Below are positions 33,830 to 46,239 of a stretch of 64,000 nucleotides of DNA, piece by piece; position 1 is the stretch's first letter, and every line of letters begins with the position of its first letter. The DNA is from Chelydra serpentina. Taxonomy: Eukaryota; Chordata; Testudines; Chelydridae. The notes beneath the pieces are model-generated. The model saw only the letters and a list, made by a program, of their open reading frames with translations. It did not search any database and was not told the DNA's origin. A program made the position numbers and the translations under genes. Location of the stretch: NCBI GenBank assembly GCA_037349315.1, contig JBAIAC010000030.1:12855501-12919500 (forward strand), read 5' to 3'.

Positions 33830-35505
33830 CAAAGGGGGCAGGTTCTCATCAAGGAGAAACAAACATAAGAGTCACTCGGTACCCTGGCCAGTCAGGAAGC
33901 TAGTTTTCAAAGCTTCCCTGATGCGCAGCGCATCCTGCTGTGCTCTTCTAATCGCCCTGGTGTCTGGCTGTGCAAAAGCAGCCGCCAGGCGATTTGCCTC
34001 AACCTCCAACCCCGCCATAAATGTCTCCCCCTTACTCTCACAGAGATTGTGGAGCAAACAGCAAGCAGTAATAACAATAGGTATATTGGTTTCGCTGAGG
34101 TCTGAACAAGTCAGTAAGCTGCGCCAACAACCCTTCAAATGTCCAAATGCACACTCTACCACCATTCTGCACTTGCTAAGCCTATAGTTGAACAGCTCCT
34201 TACTACTGTCCAGGGCGCCTGTGTACGGCTTCATAAGCCAGGGCATTAGGGGGTAGGCTGGGTCCCCAAGGATCACTATAGGCATTTCAACATCCCCAAC
34301 AGTTATTTTCTGGTCTGGGAAGTAAATACCTTCCTGCAGCCATCTAAACAGACCAGAGTTCCTGAGCATCATGAACCTTTCCCGGCCATCCGACGCTGAT
34401 GTTGGTGAAACGTCCCTTGTGATCCTCCAGTGCTTGCAGCGCCATTGAAAAGTACCCCTTGCGGTTAATGTACTGGCTGCCCTGGTGCTCCGGTCCCAGG
34501 ATAGGGATATGCATTCCGTCTATAGCCCCACCACAGTTAGGGAATCCCATCGCAGCGAAGCCATCCACTATGACCTGCACATTTCCCAGGGTCACTACCT
34601 TTGACAGCAGCAGCTCAACGATTGCATTGGCTACTTGCATCACAGCAATCCCCACAGTAGATTTGCCCACTCCAAATTGATTCGCGACTGACAGGCGTTG
34701 CAAGCTTCCAGAGGGCTATCGCCACTCGCTTCTCAACTGTGAGGGCTGCTCTCATCTTGGTGTTCTGGCGCTTCAGTGCAGGGGACAGCAAGTCACAAAG
34801 TTCCAGAAAGTGCCCTTACGCATCCAAAAGTGTCACAGCCACTGGGATTCATCCCAGACCCGCAACACTATGCGGTCCCACCAGTCTGTGCTCGTTTCCC
34901 AGGCCCAGAATCGGCATTCAATGGCATGAGCCTGCCCCATTGCCACCAGGATGTCCAATTTGCGGGGTCCCGTTCTTTGAGAGAGGTCTGTGTCCATGTC
35001 CTCATCACTGTTGTCACCGCGCTGCCGTAGCCTCCTCGCCTGCTTTCTCAAGTTCAGGTTATGCATAAAGTGCACGATAATGCGCGAGGTGTTGACAACA
35101 GCCATAACTGCTGTGATGATCTCACCGGGCTCCATGCTCGCCGCGCTATGGCATCTGCGCTTGCAATCCGGGGAAAAGGGTGCAAAATGATTGTCTGCCA
35201 TTGCTTTCACGGAGGGAGGGAGAGTTGAATGATGACATTTACCCATAACCACCCGCAACAAATCTCTTGCCCCATCAGGCATTGGGAGCTCAACCCAGAA
35301 TTCAAATGGGCAGAGGGGACTGCGGGAACTGTGGGATACCTACCCACAGTGCACCGCTTGGAATGTCGTCGCTTGCCCTGGTACTGTGGACGCACACCGC
35401 CGAATTAATGTGCTTAGACTGGACACACACATTTGACTTTATAATATCAGTTCCCAAAAATTGGTTTCTGTAAAATTGGACTACTGTCATAGTGTAGACA
35501 TACCC
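33830..35505 (-). mobile_element. PIF/Harbinger DNA transposon, incomplete
   Basis: The element contains the broken transposase below. Its 5' (right) terminus is GGGTATGTCTACACTATG, the complement of 35505-35488, followed on the plus strand by TTA (35506-35508), the usual Harbinger target sequence. No matching terminus is found left of the gene, so the 3' end was lost or overwritten around 33830. No Myb-like companion protein gene is seen. Confidence 0.8.
33872..35282 (-). pseudogene. PIF/Harbinger transposase (DDE_Tnp_4 type), broken
   Basis: Three minus-strand frames make up one decayed gene related to the transposase ancestor of vertebrate HARBI1. The N-terminal part (35282-34833, from about MADNHFAPFSPD) holds a basic, then acidic stretch (RKQARRLRQR, SDEDMD) and WWDRIVLRVWDESQW, then a TGA stop. 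The middle part (34703-34344) has NQFGVGKSTVG and the first catalytic Asp in GAIDGMHIPI. The last part (34372-33872) has the second Asp in ILGDPAYPLMPW and the Glu in MVVECAFGHLKG, with a normal-looking C-terminus. All three catalytic residues survive. I see a stop near 34833, frame changes near 34800 and 34705, and a small deletion at about 34365 just after KVHDA. It cannot make transposase as it stands. Confidence 0.92.
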
Positions 35506-35776
35506 TTAGTGTTGCCATTGCTTGTTAATACACTCAATGGTTCATTACCCCCAGTCTTAACTTCAACTTCTAGCCAATGGGTTCTTATGTCTTTCTCTAC
35601 TATGCTTTCAGGGGGTGCAGAGTACCCATGATCCTCACTGGCATGAGTTGTGGGTTGCCCATATGGAAGCAGCAGCAGAATTAACTCAGGTTTTTGTTTC
35701 TAAGCAACTGATGATTAGAAGACTTGAAGTTCTACAGAGGGGCGTTTTGATGAGAATGAATGCAGCTTTTTTAATC

Positions 35777-35968
35777 ATAGAATCATAGAATATCAGGGTT
35801 GGAAGGGACCTTAGAAGGTCATCTATTCTAACCCCCCTGCTCAAAGCAGGACCATCCTCAATTTTTGCCCCGATCCCTAAATGGCCCCCTCAAGGATTGA
35901 ACTCACAACCCTGGGTTTAGCAGGCCAATGCTCAAACCACTGAGCTATTTCTCCCGCTCTCCCCCCCC
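35777..35968 (-). mobile_element. tRNA-derived SINE with CR1-type tail
   Basis: On the minus strand: a G-rich start, a box A-like AGCTCAGTGG (complement of 35936-35945), a box B-like region (GTTCAATCC, complement of 'ggattgaac'), 'gagggggccatttagggatc', then 'tgctttgagcaggggggtta' and the CR1-like tail ending in repeats of ATTCTATGATT. It matches the plus-strand copy at 61741-61915. Shared 3' ends between this SINE type and CR1 are known from turtles and explain mobilisation by CR1. Confidence 0.88.
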
Positions 35969-35969
35969 C

Positions 35970-36450
35970 CAATAATGCTGCTGGGGTATTCTATTGCAAC
36001 GTTTCGTTCGGTGTCAGGGCTCCTTCACATAGGCAACTTTTCTTATTCTTAAATAAACAGATCTGTGCAGGGTTCATGTGTAGAATTCCAGCTGACTGTA
36101 TATCCTGAAAAAGCTGCCACAATGGAGATTTTTGCTTCTCACGAAGACTCTCATGAGCTTCCATTTAGTGGTTCAGTTAGGTGCCCACCATGTGAACAAT
36201 CATTGACATAGGGTCTATCTTACACCCTGGATGTCGACTGGAGTTTTGACTTAGCTCTAAGAAGAATAGGAGAATAGGTAAAAATTTCAAAAGTGCCTAG
36301 GTAACTTAGGAACCTAAGCTTCATTGACTTTCAATGAGACTTAAGCAGTTTGGCTTTGATCATCCATCACCTGCTGTTCAGTATCAAAGAAATTCCATCT
36401 GATCACGTTAAGACACTTGGTAGAACACAGAGCATGAATGAACCCATGTG
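35970..36450. other. Gene-less stretch
   Basis: 36285-36360 holds a copy of the 'aaaagtgcctaggtaactta' repeat (see 18935-19025). Nothing else is supported. Confidence 0.45.
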
Positions 36451-36454
36451 TATT

Positions 36455-36560
36455 TATTATTACTATTTAATATATATGTGGTGGTAGCACCTAAAGGTTC
36501 CAATAAGGAATCAGGGCCTCACTGTACATCCCGATAACAAAAAGACAGTCCTGGCCAAAA
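36455..36560 (-). mobile_element. L2-type LINE 3' end, short, minus strand
   Basis: 'tggtggtagcacctaaaggt' and 'atcagggcctcactgtacat' match the reverse complement of the L2-type 3' end. Confidence 0.5.
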
Positions 36561-37290
36561 CAGCTGGTTTTCTTATATTGCCGTATGGTATATCCTGTGG
36601 TGCTGTGCAGGCATTACATACACTTTCTAGCTACTGTTGAACAGTCTCAGCTATGTGATTTCTAGGAAATGTAAAACTTGGGAGCAGAGCTACTTACTAT
36701 AAGGTGAACTGCTGCCAGTGTCTCTACTTACTGGTGGTGGACAAATTTCTGACCCAGAGTCTTATTAGACTCACCCAGAACTTCACATTCACTGATATGA
36801 TCAACACCCTCCAATATCATCACCACACGAAATGAACCTCATCGTTAGTTTTTCATTTCCTCTGCCCCATGCACATCCCTTAACATTAATTGATGGGAAC
36901 TTATAAGAAGGAAACTTCATGGTAATATCACAGGACAAAAACAAATGCACACCGGTTATGCTAGCTCAAACTACTTGACATCTAAAGAGTATTGGGTAGC
37001 AGGCCCATCTTTAGCTGTATTTTATAAAATGGGTATCATAGCTCCTTCCAAATATATGCCATTCCTATCATGACCTGTTTGACATGCTGCAGCTAGCAGC
37101 AATTAAACACTGTATGTTAAACAATATAAAGGGCATTGATTGTATGGCAATGGTGGAGCCATTGGAACTGACTGTGCTGCGATATATCAACATGTTATGA
37201 CCGTAAGCTGACTGGGCTCATGGACTCCATCAGTTACTGTGAATGGACTCCTGGTAAGAGTGAATGGAATGCCTGTGTTATGAGAATAGA
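36561..37290. other. Gene-less stretch
   Basis: Nothing supported. Confidence 0.45.
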
Positions 37291-37294
37291 ATCA

Positions 37295-37333
37295 CAGATA
37301 GAAACACAAGATCTTCTACAACATGTTGGGAAA
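37295..37333 (+). repeat. 39-bp direct repeat, copy 1
   Basis: It is identical but for one base to 38290-38328 ('cagatagaaacacaagatct' through 'ttgggaaa'). The copies are about 995 bp apart and bracket an L2-type fragment. Confidence 0.9.
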
Positions 37334-37389
37334 AAGAAATCAAAAGTGCTCACGACAGTAATCAAACCGAAAAGTGAAACTTTAGGCCT

Positions 37390-37945
37390 AAAATACATTG
37401 AGAATCATCCACAGACTGGTCACTGCATTGAACACAAACTATTCATCTTCACTTTCAAGGCCTATCATGACCTATCCACATCTTACCTACCCCCCTCTTT
37501 ATGCTATCAATATGTTGACTAACTCCTCAAATTGGCCATCGATGCCAGCCTTCATCACCCATTTGTTAGCTTTACAACAGGCATCTTTGCATTTTCTCCC
37601 AGGCTGACACTTCATGCATGAAAGGAGCTCCCATAAATATCTGCAAAGCCACTTCGTTGTCCTCCTTCAAATCCCCCCTTAAATGTCTCCTTTGCTGTGA
37701 TGCTTACAAAAAGACAGTTGTTAGGCACTGAGTGTACTCTGACCATGGCTTTTCATGACCAATATTAACTAATTGTTACTTTGTGCTGTAGGTTATTTTC
37801 TCTTGTTTTTCTTGTTTTCACTTAAATTGTAAGCTCTTCAGGGCAGGGATGTCTCTTTGTTCTGTGTTTGTACAGCACCTAGCACAATAAGGTCCTGGTC
37901 CATGATTGGGGTTCCTACACATTACTGCAATTTAAATAATAACAG
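37390..37945 (+). mobile_element. L2-type LINE 3' portion
   Basis: It contains 'ttcactttcaaggcctatca' (L2 ORF2 'TFKA.HDL' end; the local frame reads FTFKAYHDLSTSYLP) and a typical 3' untranslated end: 'attgtaagctcttcagggca' (37827-37846), 'tgtacagcacctagcacaat' (37870-37889), 'aaggtcctggtccatgattg'. 5'-truncated and out of use. Confidence 0.78.
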
Positions 37946-38289
37946 CTATTCCTGAATTTTGCAATGCATTCTATACTTAAATTTATAGAAAGGCTAAAAA
38001 GGGCACCTAGCCATAAGCTCTAGGCACCCTTGTCACAACATAAAAATGCAAATAATACTCTAAAAGCAGCAATATAATTTGATATAAACCACCACCAGTA
38101 AGCCAGGTAACTTAAAAACCCAATTCTCCACCTCTCACAATTATTCCTCATTTTCAGACAGCTTGGGGGGGAAAAAAAGAGGTGAGATTTCCAACATGCC
38201 TGAGTGTCATCCAATTTAGGCAGTCTCAGATTAAAGGGGGGAGCAAATTCCAAAGCTGTGAATCTCTTTTTATCATTATTTGACTAGCT

Positions 38290-38328
38290 CAGATAGAAAC
38301 ACAAGATCTTCTACAACACGTTGGGAAA
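38290..38328 (+). repeat. 39-bp direct repeat, copy 2
   Basis: Partner of 37295-37333, with one mismatch (acacg here, acatg there). Confidence 0.9.
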
Positions 38329-38329
38329 T

Positions 38330-40440
38330 AAAATCCTACATGGATATAGAATTTATTGTGGATGAATCTAAGACATTTGTTATTTGAATTTCAGAGGTTA
38401 TCATATAGCGTATGGCACAGATGATGTCAGAAAAATAAATATTGATAGTTGTGCCTACAAATAAAACCTCCAGAAGTAAATCAATTAGTAACAATTGCAC
38501 TTCATTTACTTATTTTTCTGAAATAATAATTCACTTTGAGACCACCTCTTCCTACTCCTAGAGTTGTGCTTTCATGAACACACCCTTGAGGGAGTCGTGT
38601 ATGGGGTAGAAAAAAATGAAGGATGGGGCATGATCCCCCTTGTATCAAAGCCCATTGATTTAAATGGGAGCAGGTGTGGCCCCCAAATAAATAAAAACAT
38701 ATTGTTCTGCACCATGTCAAATTAATTAAGTACACTGCCATGTTAATATTTATATGCAGATTTTAAAGGGACACTGGCAGGTCAAATTTGCCCTCAAGAA
38801 ACAAAATCTATCAAAAGGAGAATAGCCCACACGCACTTAAAGAACAAAGAAATAGATAGGTCTCTGGGATTCCAAAAGAAATTATTTTTAATAAATAAAC
38901 TTTCCTATGAAATGTTTGCAGCCCTAACATTGCAGCACAGTGCTTGATGATTGCATGTGGGTGGGGGTAAAGTTCATCTCTGAGCACAGAACCAGCCGAA
39001 GGCCTATTTAAGCAGGACTTAAATATGCACATAATCCTTGTGCCGGCCTCTTCCAGTTTCACCTTTGAACAAGAACATGAAAGGGAAAAGAACAGACTAT
39101 AAAAAAAGTAAAGGTCCACATGATACAGAGGACAGTCAGTTGTGTCAAGAAAGTGGGTACATTTATATAGGGAGTCAGGGAGGACCAGCAGCTGTATACA
39201 TTCTCCCCCTGGGCCTCTGAAACCCTGGCAGTTCCTCTATAGAGTAGAGGTGGAGAGAAGGAGGAGCTGTGGGAGCATTGGTGTATTCTCCTCATGTCTA
39301 GGAGGATTTCTGACTGGAAACCTGGCATGGAGTCAGATCAGGAGTAACTTCATTTCTGCATCTGTAATCCACTCGTGCCAGAGATTCTGGAGATGCTGTT
39401 GAGAACTGCATGGCCCTATGAAGCCATGGGAAATGAGTAAGCCCAGGGCGTTGTGGATATGCTTGGGTCCTCTAGATACTCCTTCTCCTGTGTATGCTCT
39501 GAGAACCATGAGTTTAGGCAACTGAACTCCCTGGTCTTTCTATGGAGCAGCAACACTTCTCCCCGTTGCCTGAGGGGATGAGTAGGAAAGTGCAAACTGA
39601 TGGTTTTTCCTAGCCCTGAGGTAAGTAAATATGCAGGATTTAGAATGTGGGCCAAACCGAATAGTGTATTTTTTATTGTCTCAGATGAGAGCCATGTATG
39701 GCCTAACCACATAGCACAGACAATGAAAAGCAAGTGAGGTTTAAAAAAAAAATCACTACAGTTTTAATAGACCAAATTGTAGTTATGAATGGGTCCTCAG
39801 GAGGGATTTCTCCATGTGCCGTCTCCCCCACTCCTCACAGATATGCTCGCTCGGGCTGGAAAATAATAGCCACATCTGTCACTTTAGCTCAGGTCTAGGC
39901 CCTGACACCAGTAACAATTCCCAATATTTTTACATGCTGCCCTTCCTTCCCCATCCATTGCACCATCTAGAGGCTTTCTGCATACAGGGCATCATGGAGT
40001 CAAGGCAAATATAGGACAGGAGCAGAGCATGAGATACTGCGCAAACTACGCCCCCCCGCCACGCCCAGTTCTATGTAGAGTCTAGAATAATGATTAGTTG
40101 TGTAGAATCTGATATTGAAAGCCATTTCCCTTGTTTACAGTACCATTGACACTGCTATTTTATCTCTGTCACATGGTTCCAGGTATGCCATTATATAAGC
40201 ATATGTAGGATGCAACAGTAGGATGCAACAACCTATATCTAGTTCTCAAATGCTTCAAGTGCCCCCAAACAATTCTCTCTTGTAGCCTGCCTTTTTCGCT
40301 TCTGCAAATTACTGAGAGATTTTTCTCAGAGCAGGTATGTAAACTGATGGGCTAACTCACTGGCCAATGTACCAAACACACTCTCCAGCCACAGGATTTC
40401 AATTTCTCTCTTCAGGGCTTCACTTTCTTTTCCCCAGAAT
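38330..40440. other. Gene-less stretch
   Basis: Frames up to 105 codons on both strands have no domain. 38638-38685 resembles the 'cattgacttcaatgggagca' repeats. A small tandem duplication of 'aggatgcaacagt' lies at about 40207-40230. Confidence 0.45.
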
Positions 40441-41179
40441 AACACAAGTTTTGTTCCTCAACCAGGTCCCTTCCCTGTGACACAACAGGGTCTTCTTCAG
40501 GGACTTCTTTGTTGCCTACAGGATATTACTCCACAGAACATCTGCCAGGGAGTCAAGAGCTTCTCTCTCCCTTCTCCTTCTTCACCGGCTACCTGCAGTA
40601 TTACATGCTACAGGTCCTCCGCCCTGACAGCCATACAGAAACTGGGTTGTTTCCCCTGATCCAGGAACTTCTGCAAGAGCCCATCTACTCCCTACAGCAA
40701 CCGAGAGCAGAACAATGAGATTTGGGTACTTTAATTTATGAATCAAACATCAATGTTCTATCAGCGGATCCACTGCCAGTATGAAATGAACTGTGGGGTG
40801 TTTTTCTCATTTCTGCCAGTTTTACAATGCAGACTAACTCTTTATTACTACTGATGATGTGTCCTTGGGTGCGGAAATCAATGGGGGCTGTTGGCTTGTA
40901 TCCAAGGGCACAATTTGGCCCATACTTTACAGAACGTTTTATTATTATTGACTCCTTGTGTACTGTGATGAGATTATTCCTGCCAGTGGGCCACGGTGCA
41001 CCTGTCCTACTTTCCCCCCTTGTTTGGCCATGAAAGGAACAGTCTCTCAGTGTTCAACACAAAGTCACACCTCAGGGCATAATTTATTCATGTACACTAG
41101 TGCAATATCCCTCCCCCCCCCCCAAAAAAAACGTGGTAGTAAAATCATTCTGAACAAATCCACAGTAGATATAAAGATA

Positions 41180-41826
41180 CAACAGTTTTTCCATTCCCTT
41201 CTCCAGGGGCATCACTTCCATATCTCCAACCTGTTGAGTCCACAAGCGCTTTGTTCCCAGTGCCTTCGCTTCAGGGCCCCACTGTCTTCAGGCCATCCCC
41301 TGGAGAGTGACCCAGTCTCACAGCTCATCTTCCCAAACCCAGTCCAACCAATTCATCCCTTTGCATTGGCTCCTCAGCTCAGGATGATCAGCAAACTAGC
41401 TGATTTCTTAGCCCGAAGACCATTTTAGCCTCCCACCACTGGATCTCCCATCAGGAAGATTCACAGGCTGGCCGCTCCTCTGGTTCCTAGATCTCAGCCT
41501 CTTTCAGCCTCCTGGACTGGCTCTCTAACTCGGGACAGTCAGCACACTAGCCCCTCTGCTGGCCTCCTAACCAAATTTGTCCCACTTCTGAGGGATGTCC
41601 TGCAGAGCTTTCCACTCTCTACATACTCTGTCTCTCCCAGGTAGCTCTCACCTGCCTTTTCTTTTTGTTCCTCCAACCTGTGTTCTTTGACAGCCCTGAC
41701 TCACCAGATCTCTCTCCCCTCTGAGGCTCAGGTATCCTTTTTAAACCTAATTGGGAGACAGCTGAACAAGTCACAAGTGCACTGTAGGCTGCTCCCTCTT
41801 CTAAAAGGGCCAGTGCCACCCTGTGA
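41180..41826 (-). mobile_element. Possible LTR fragment
   Basis: Read on the minus strand from 41826, the block starts TGTCACAGGGTGGCACTGGC. About 80 bp in it has a TATA-like AGGTTTAAAAAGGATA, followed by GC-richer text. That resembles the promoter half of turtle LTRs such as the one at 9913-10635. A matching end and target duplication were not found, so this is tentative. Confidence 0.35.
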
Positions 41827-41829
41827 CAT

Positions 41830-42830
41830 GTATATTTTCTCACAACCATTTGAAATTTAAGAGTTGTTAGGGTTAAGGGTTAGACTACATAACTGTCACA
41901 GGTGAGCTTTTACCCACACAAACCATCCTACTGAAATCAATGGGAAAGTACTTGTATGAGTAAGTGCTCCCAAACATGAGTTGGGGGGGAAGAACAAGGG
42001 GGTTGCACAATCTAACTCTCAATCATTTACATATTGAGAAGAATATCTACATCTTATATCTCTTTAGGAAGTAGGGATATAATTCCACAGGATGGCATAT
42101 GCAGCAGACATAGTATAGGTCAAATAGTCAAAATGCTCACCAAACTCCAGCTCTGTCCAAGTTCAGATGTACATTTGGGAATTCACATTTCCTGTAATAA
42201 TGGACCTAACCCCTGCTCCATTGACGTTAATAGCAAAACATCCATGGCCTTCCTATGGGAGCAGGGTAATGCTCATTATCAGTGCTGAGACAGATAGCAT
42301 AAAATACTTTGTACATATTATTTGGCTTTCCATTAATAAAACTGACAAAATGTGAATGCTGGAATCCACTAAGAAAACATCATTTTTCAATATCTGAACG
42401 CATTCAAAAGTGTTTTACCAGAATTTACCCACCCTCTCTTAATCCACAGCATGCTCTTCAATAAGAGAGGTATCTGTAGCTTTAGATGTAATGCAATGAG
42501 ATTTTTTTTTCTGGTGTCATGAAGCAACCAAACATTAATCATTGTGAGTATTTGGCTCCATCGCTACTACGGGAATGTGTGTGAAATATAGCCTTCTTTT
42601 CCAATGTAACAAAATACACTAACTCTCCATAAATTGCTATAAAGTGTGATTACTTACTGTGCTGTCTGTAAGAACTGTTCAAACATGAATTTCTCTGTTC
42701 CCCACAGCACTGAAACCTCTAAATCCAATATCAACTTTTAGAATGAAGACTTTCTATTAAAAATCCACCTACTGTAACTAAACAGTCCCCACCTTTCCTT
42801 TCTCTAGTAGCTTCCATCCACTCCAGTGTT
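41830..42830. other. Gene-less stretch
   Basis: Nothing supported beyond short 'ctgaaatcaatgggaaagta' repeat words at 41932-41960. Confidence 0.45.
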
Positions 42831-42834
42831 CCAA

Positions 42835-42930
42835 GCTCTTTACAAACACTACTAAATTAAGCCTCACAATGTCCTAGTGGGATAGATAGGCATTATCCCC
42901 ATTTTACAGATGGGGAATCTGAGCTATATA
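42835..42930 (-). mobile_element. MIR-type SINE relic
   Basis: 'ctctttacaaacactactaa', 'gcattatccccattttacag' and 'atggggaatctgagc' are the reverse complement of the MIR core and 3' part. Confidence 0.65.
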
Positions 42931-43009
42931 ATTCCCCATCCCAATAGGTGCTGAGCAAACTGAGGGCACTCTCACTTTGTATAAGAACCAAGTTGGGTTC
43001 ATGGAATTA

Positions 43010-43225
43010 GGCAGCATTTTCAAGCATGAGTCCCTAAAGTTAGCCATCTAAATCCCCATTTATATTATAAGTGTCTGGATTTTCAAAGGTGCTGAGCATC
43101 CCCATGTCCCTTTGAAGCCAAGACACTGCAAGTGCTCAATATATCTGAAACTCAGGACATTTACTCAGGGACCTAAAATGGATGTAGGTGACTAACATTT
43201 TGCACCCAAGTTTGAGCATTTTCAC
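43010..43225. repeat. Dispersed 'ttttcaaaggtgctgagcat' repeat
   Basis: Words such as 'tggattttcaaaggtgctga' and 'gcacccaagtttgagcattt' recur at 32515-32660, with looser matches at 52260-52420. Non-coding family of unknown class. Confidence 0.5.
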
Positions 43226-43229
43226 CTTC

Positions 43230-44160
43230 GTGTATATCCATTTAAATATACTCTCTAATTTTGTTTATATTTTGACAGTATATGAAGTGTTCTGTCATGT
43301 GTGATTGGATACAGAATATTAGATAACCTTTTACCTGAGGTTACAAGATCAGATGCAGCCCAGGTTGCTAGTGGTCAAATGTTGTTACTCTCTGAGAGGG
43401 CTGTGCGGTGACATATCATAAAATCCACCACTGCACCAAGAACTAAACCACAGTTTGCTGAAAAAAGCCCAGTGAGAGTTGCTGTTCATTAGCACTGTGG
43501 TGTGGAGGAGATTTCACTGGCACTGCCCATGTTATCCCTGTTCTGTGGATCAACAAAAGATTTCAAGGCCTGTCAAACCAGCACTATAGTTAATAAAAAA
43601 ATAAAACACTTTTGGTTGCACTGTTTACTTTTGATTGTATACTATGAAGTTTGATTTCAAAGGATACGAATGTCATTCCGATAACACAATTGCAATTTCT
43701 GCAGCTATTTACCTTGAAATCTCTGCATTGCGGTGCTAGTGATGGTATATGAAAATAAAATATTTACACAGTTATGGGATTCACTCATCAGTTTAGAGAG
43801 TACGTTTGCCGAAAGGGAGACTGAGAGGTTTTTATCGACCTTGAAGAGTACCATTATAAATAGGGGAAAGTAAATATAAATGCTATGTGTTTTAAGGATA
43901 ATATATAGTATGCGAGACCATTGTCTCATCCTCATGCCTCTCAGTAAGGAAGTGGTCTTTTAATGAAATAGAAGTTCTATCATAATGGGTGTTATAGAAC
44001 ACAATAATGTAAATTGACAATATACATACTTATTATAACTCACACTTACTCAACTTCAGTGCGTTCTCTTCTCCTACAGCTTTATTCTATTCTCTTTAGG
44101 TTTTCATACCACACCAATTATTATAGTATATGAGACCTTTTTTTTTCAGAGTCACAAAGG
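43230..44160. other. Gene-less stretch
   Basis: AT-rich, nothing supported. Confidence 0.5.
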
Positions 44161-44166
44161 GTAGTT

Positions 44167-44297
44167 AAGTATCAGAGGGGTAGCCGTGTTAGTCTGGATC
44201 TGTAGAAGTGACAAAGGGTCCTGTGGCACCCTTAGACTAACAGGGGTATTGGAGCATAAGTTTTCGTGGGTGAATACCCACTTCATCGGATGCAACA
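44167..44297 (-). mobile_element. Penelope-like element 3' terminus, lineage A
   Basis: Reading the minus strand: CCGATGA (complement of 44283-44289), extra A (44282), hairpin GTGGGT-ATTC-ACCCAC (44281-44266), GAAA (44265-44262), 'acttatgctcc', 'ctgttagtctaagggtgcc', and the end 'agactaacacggctacccct'. It matches 5281-5402 nearly throughout. Non-coding. Confidence 0.78.
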
Positions 44298-44299
44298 GG

Positions 44300-46085
44300 T
44301 GCTCACTTCCCATTGAAATCCAATGGGTTTCGGATGCTTTCAAACTTCCCCCCCACCAAAAAACTCCCAAAATCCTGGATTTGCATGCGAATTAAGAGGC
44401 AATGGGAAGAAGATCCACATAAGAAACAAGAGTTGGGTGCTCTTGAATATCCCAGCTTTTGATACATTTCATTTAATTTCATTTTCAGAAAGCACTTGTA
44501 GGAGCTGCACAATGTTCTAAACATAAACCCAAGCCCTGAGGATGCAGAATTGCATCCCAAGGCTATTAGACTGGGACATTTTGTATTAATTTTAAAATAG
44601 AATTTTATTTTTTTTAAAAAACTTTTTAAAACTCATATAAATGAATTCTAATTTTAATGTTAATTTAATTTTAGTGAAATGCTTATGTAGATATGCTACA
44701 GGAATTTCTATAAAATATATTTATCCCACCAGTGAGGATTATCTGACTTTTATAAAATAATCCCTTGAGTGGTATGTCTCAATCCGATGAGAAAGCATGT
44801 AACATTTTTACATTACACTTGTTTTAATTTTATCTTCATTAGTTTACACAGTGACACTTTAAAACACATACACCACTTTCAGAGCAGGGCCAGACAGCAA
44901 TTCAATTGCTACATTTTGAGGTTTTGGCAATTATTTTCCATTATCATGCAGCTGTATCTTATATTTCAGCACAATTCTTTTGTCTTCAATCTTATTCCCA
45001 TTGCCTTTTAATTCACATGCTACCCCATTTTTTTCATGTCTTGGCAAGTATAGTCTGCAACAGTGATTCACCTTCTTATGATTTTTCATATCACAAGCAC
45101 AATTGAGGAAAGGGAAACACACTTTCATATTTATATTGGATTGCATATCATATACAACAGGCCAAATTCTGCCTTCACATGTGGGTATAACTCTACATAT
45201 GCGTTTGAAAGCAAAATTTGGCCATAAAATCGGGGGGGGTCTGTGAATGGACAATCTGTTAACTCTTGTAATTATCTTTCTTGGCTAATGCATGGCATTG
45301 GAAAAGGTCTGTCTATTAAAGACAGAGTGGAGAACAACGAGTAACTTGTTGATCCATATTTTAAAGACACCTGGGGCCAGCTCCAGAGCTGGCGCAAATC
45401 AGCATAGTGACACTGACCTCAGTGGAGTTACATTTATTTACAGCAAATGTGGACGTGGCCTGGGGTTGGTATTCTTTCAAAAGCTAGTCCTATACTGGGG
45501 ACTACAGTCAAGAATTTTTCTCTTTCTTTTTTTAAATCACTTAAGGTGCCTTGTTCTGGCAAAAGAGCACACAAAAGTCTCCCCAGTCATTTTCCAGCTT
45601 GAAAGTAAACAGATTATTTTGCTAACAGGGAATATCACAATCTGTAGCATATTCATGTTTGTGCTAAAAATGAGTTTTCAATGGATGATGTGAAAGTACT
45701 TAGCAAAAGTATCAAATATCAGAAATATGAGCCAGCAATATGGACAGATCTATGTATATGATATATGTATATCAGAAATATGAGTCAGCAATATGTAGCT
45801 GGAAGGCAGATTAATATAGAGAAATCAGCATTGTGAACCTAATGCTGTTAACAGGGTTGCACAAACTTCGCCATAGAATAGTGTCCCATTAACTTTTGCA
45901 ACTTCTGGTCATTGGGATGTTTCCAACGACTGGATTATATAGCTCAGAAATAAGCTATTAAGTACTGCAACATTATGCAATAAGGAATGCAGCATTTTGT
46001 GGTAGGTCAGTGTAATGCGAAGCATAGCTACTACGAAAAGGGAGGATAACAAACATGTTGGTTTTTTTTAAATCAATCAACCCAT
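44300..46085. other. Gene-less stretch with small repeats
   Basis: 45370-45450 carries the palindromic family arm ('ggcgcaaatcagcatagtga', 'cagtggagttacatttattt'). 45716-45742 and 45769-45795 are a 27-bp direct duplication with one mismatch. Open frames up to 133 codons (45292-45693) lack domains. Confidence 0.5.
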
Positions 46086-46089
46086 GCTT

Positions 46090-46235
46090 TGGACTTGTCT
46101 TGTTGACTATGCACAGTCTTTTTGCTGTGTCCCATCTCCCCCAGCCTTTATCCCTTTGTATTGACTCCCCTTGTTGCATCTTGTGCCAATTAGATTGCAA
46201 GTTCTCTGGGGCATCTTTATTTATCTCTTTAGGGC
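46090..46235 (+). mobile_element. Weak L2-type 3' end
   Basis: 'tagattgcaagttctctggg' and 'gcatctttatttatctcttt' resemble the L2-type 3' motif. It is short and diverged. Confidence 0.35.
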
Positions 46236-46239
46236 TAAC

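Noticed and set aside
40485..40520. Possible Penelope terminus at 'gggtcttcttcagggacttc'
   Set aside because: Only the CTGAAGA complement matches; hairpin, GAAA and the downstream blocks are missing.
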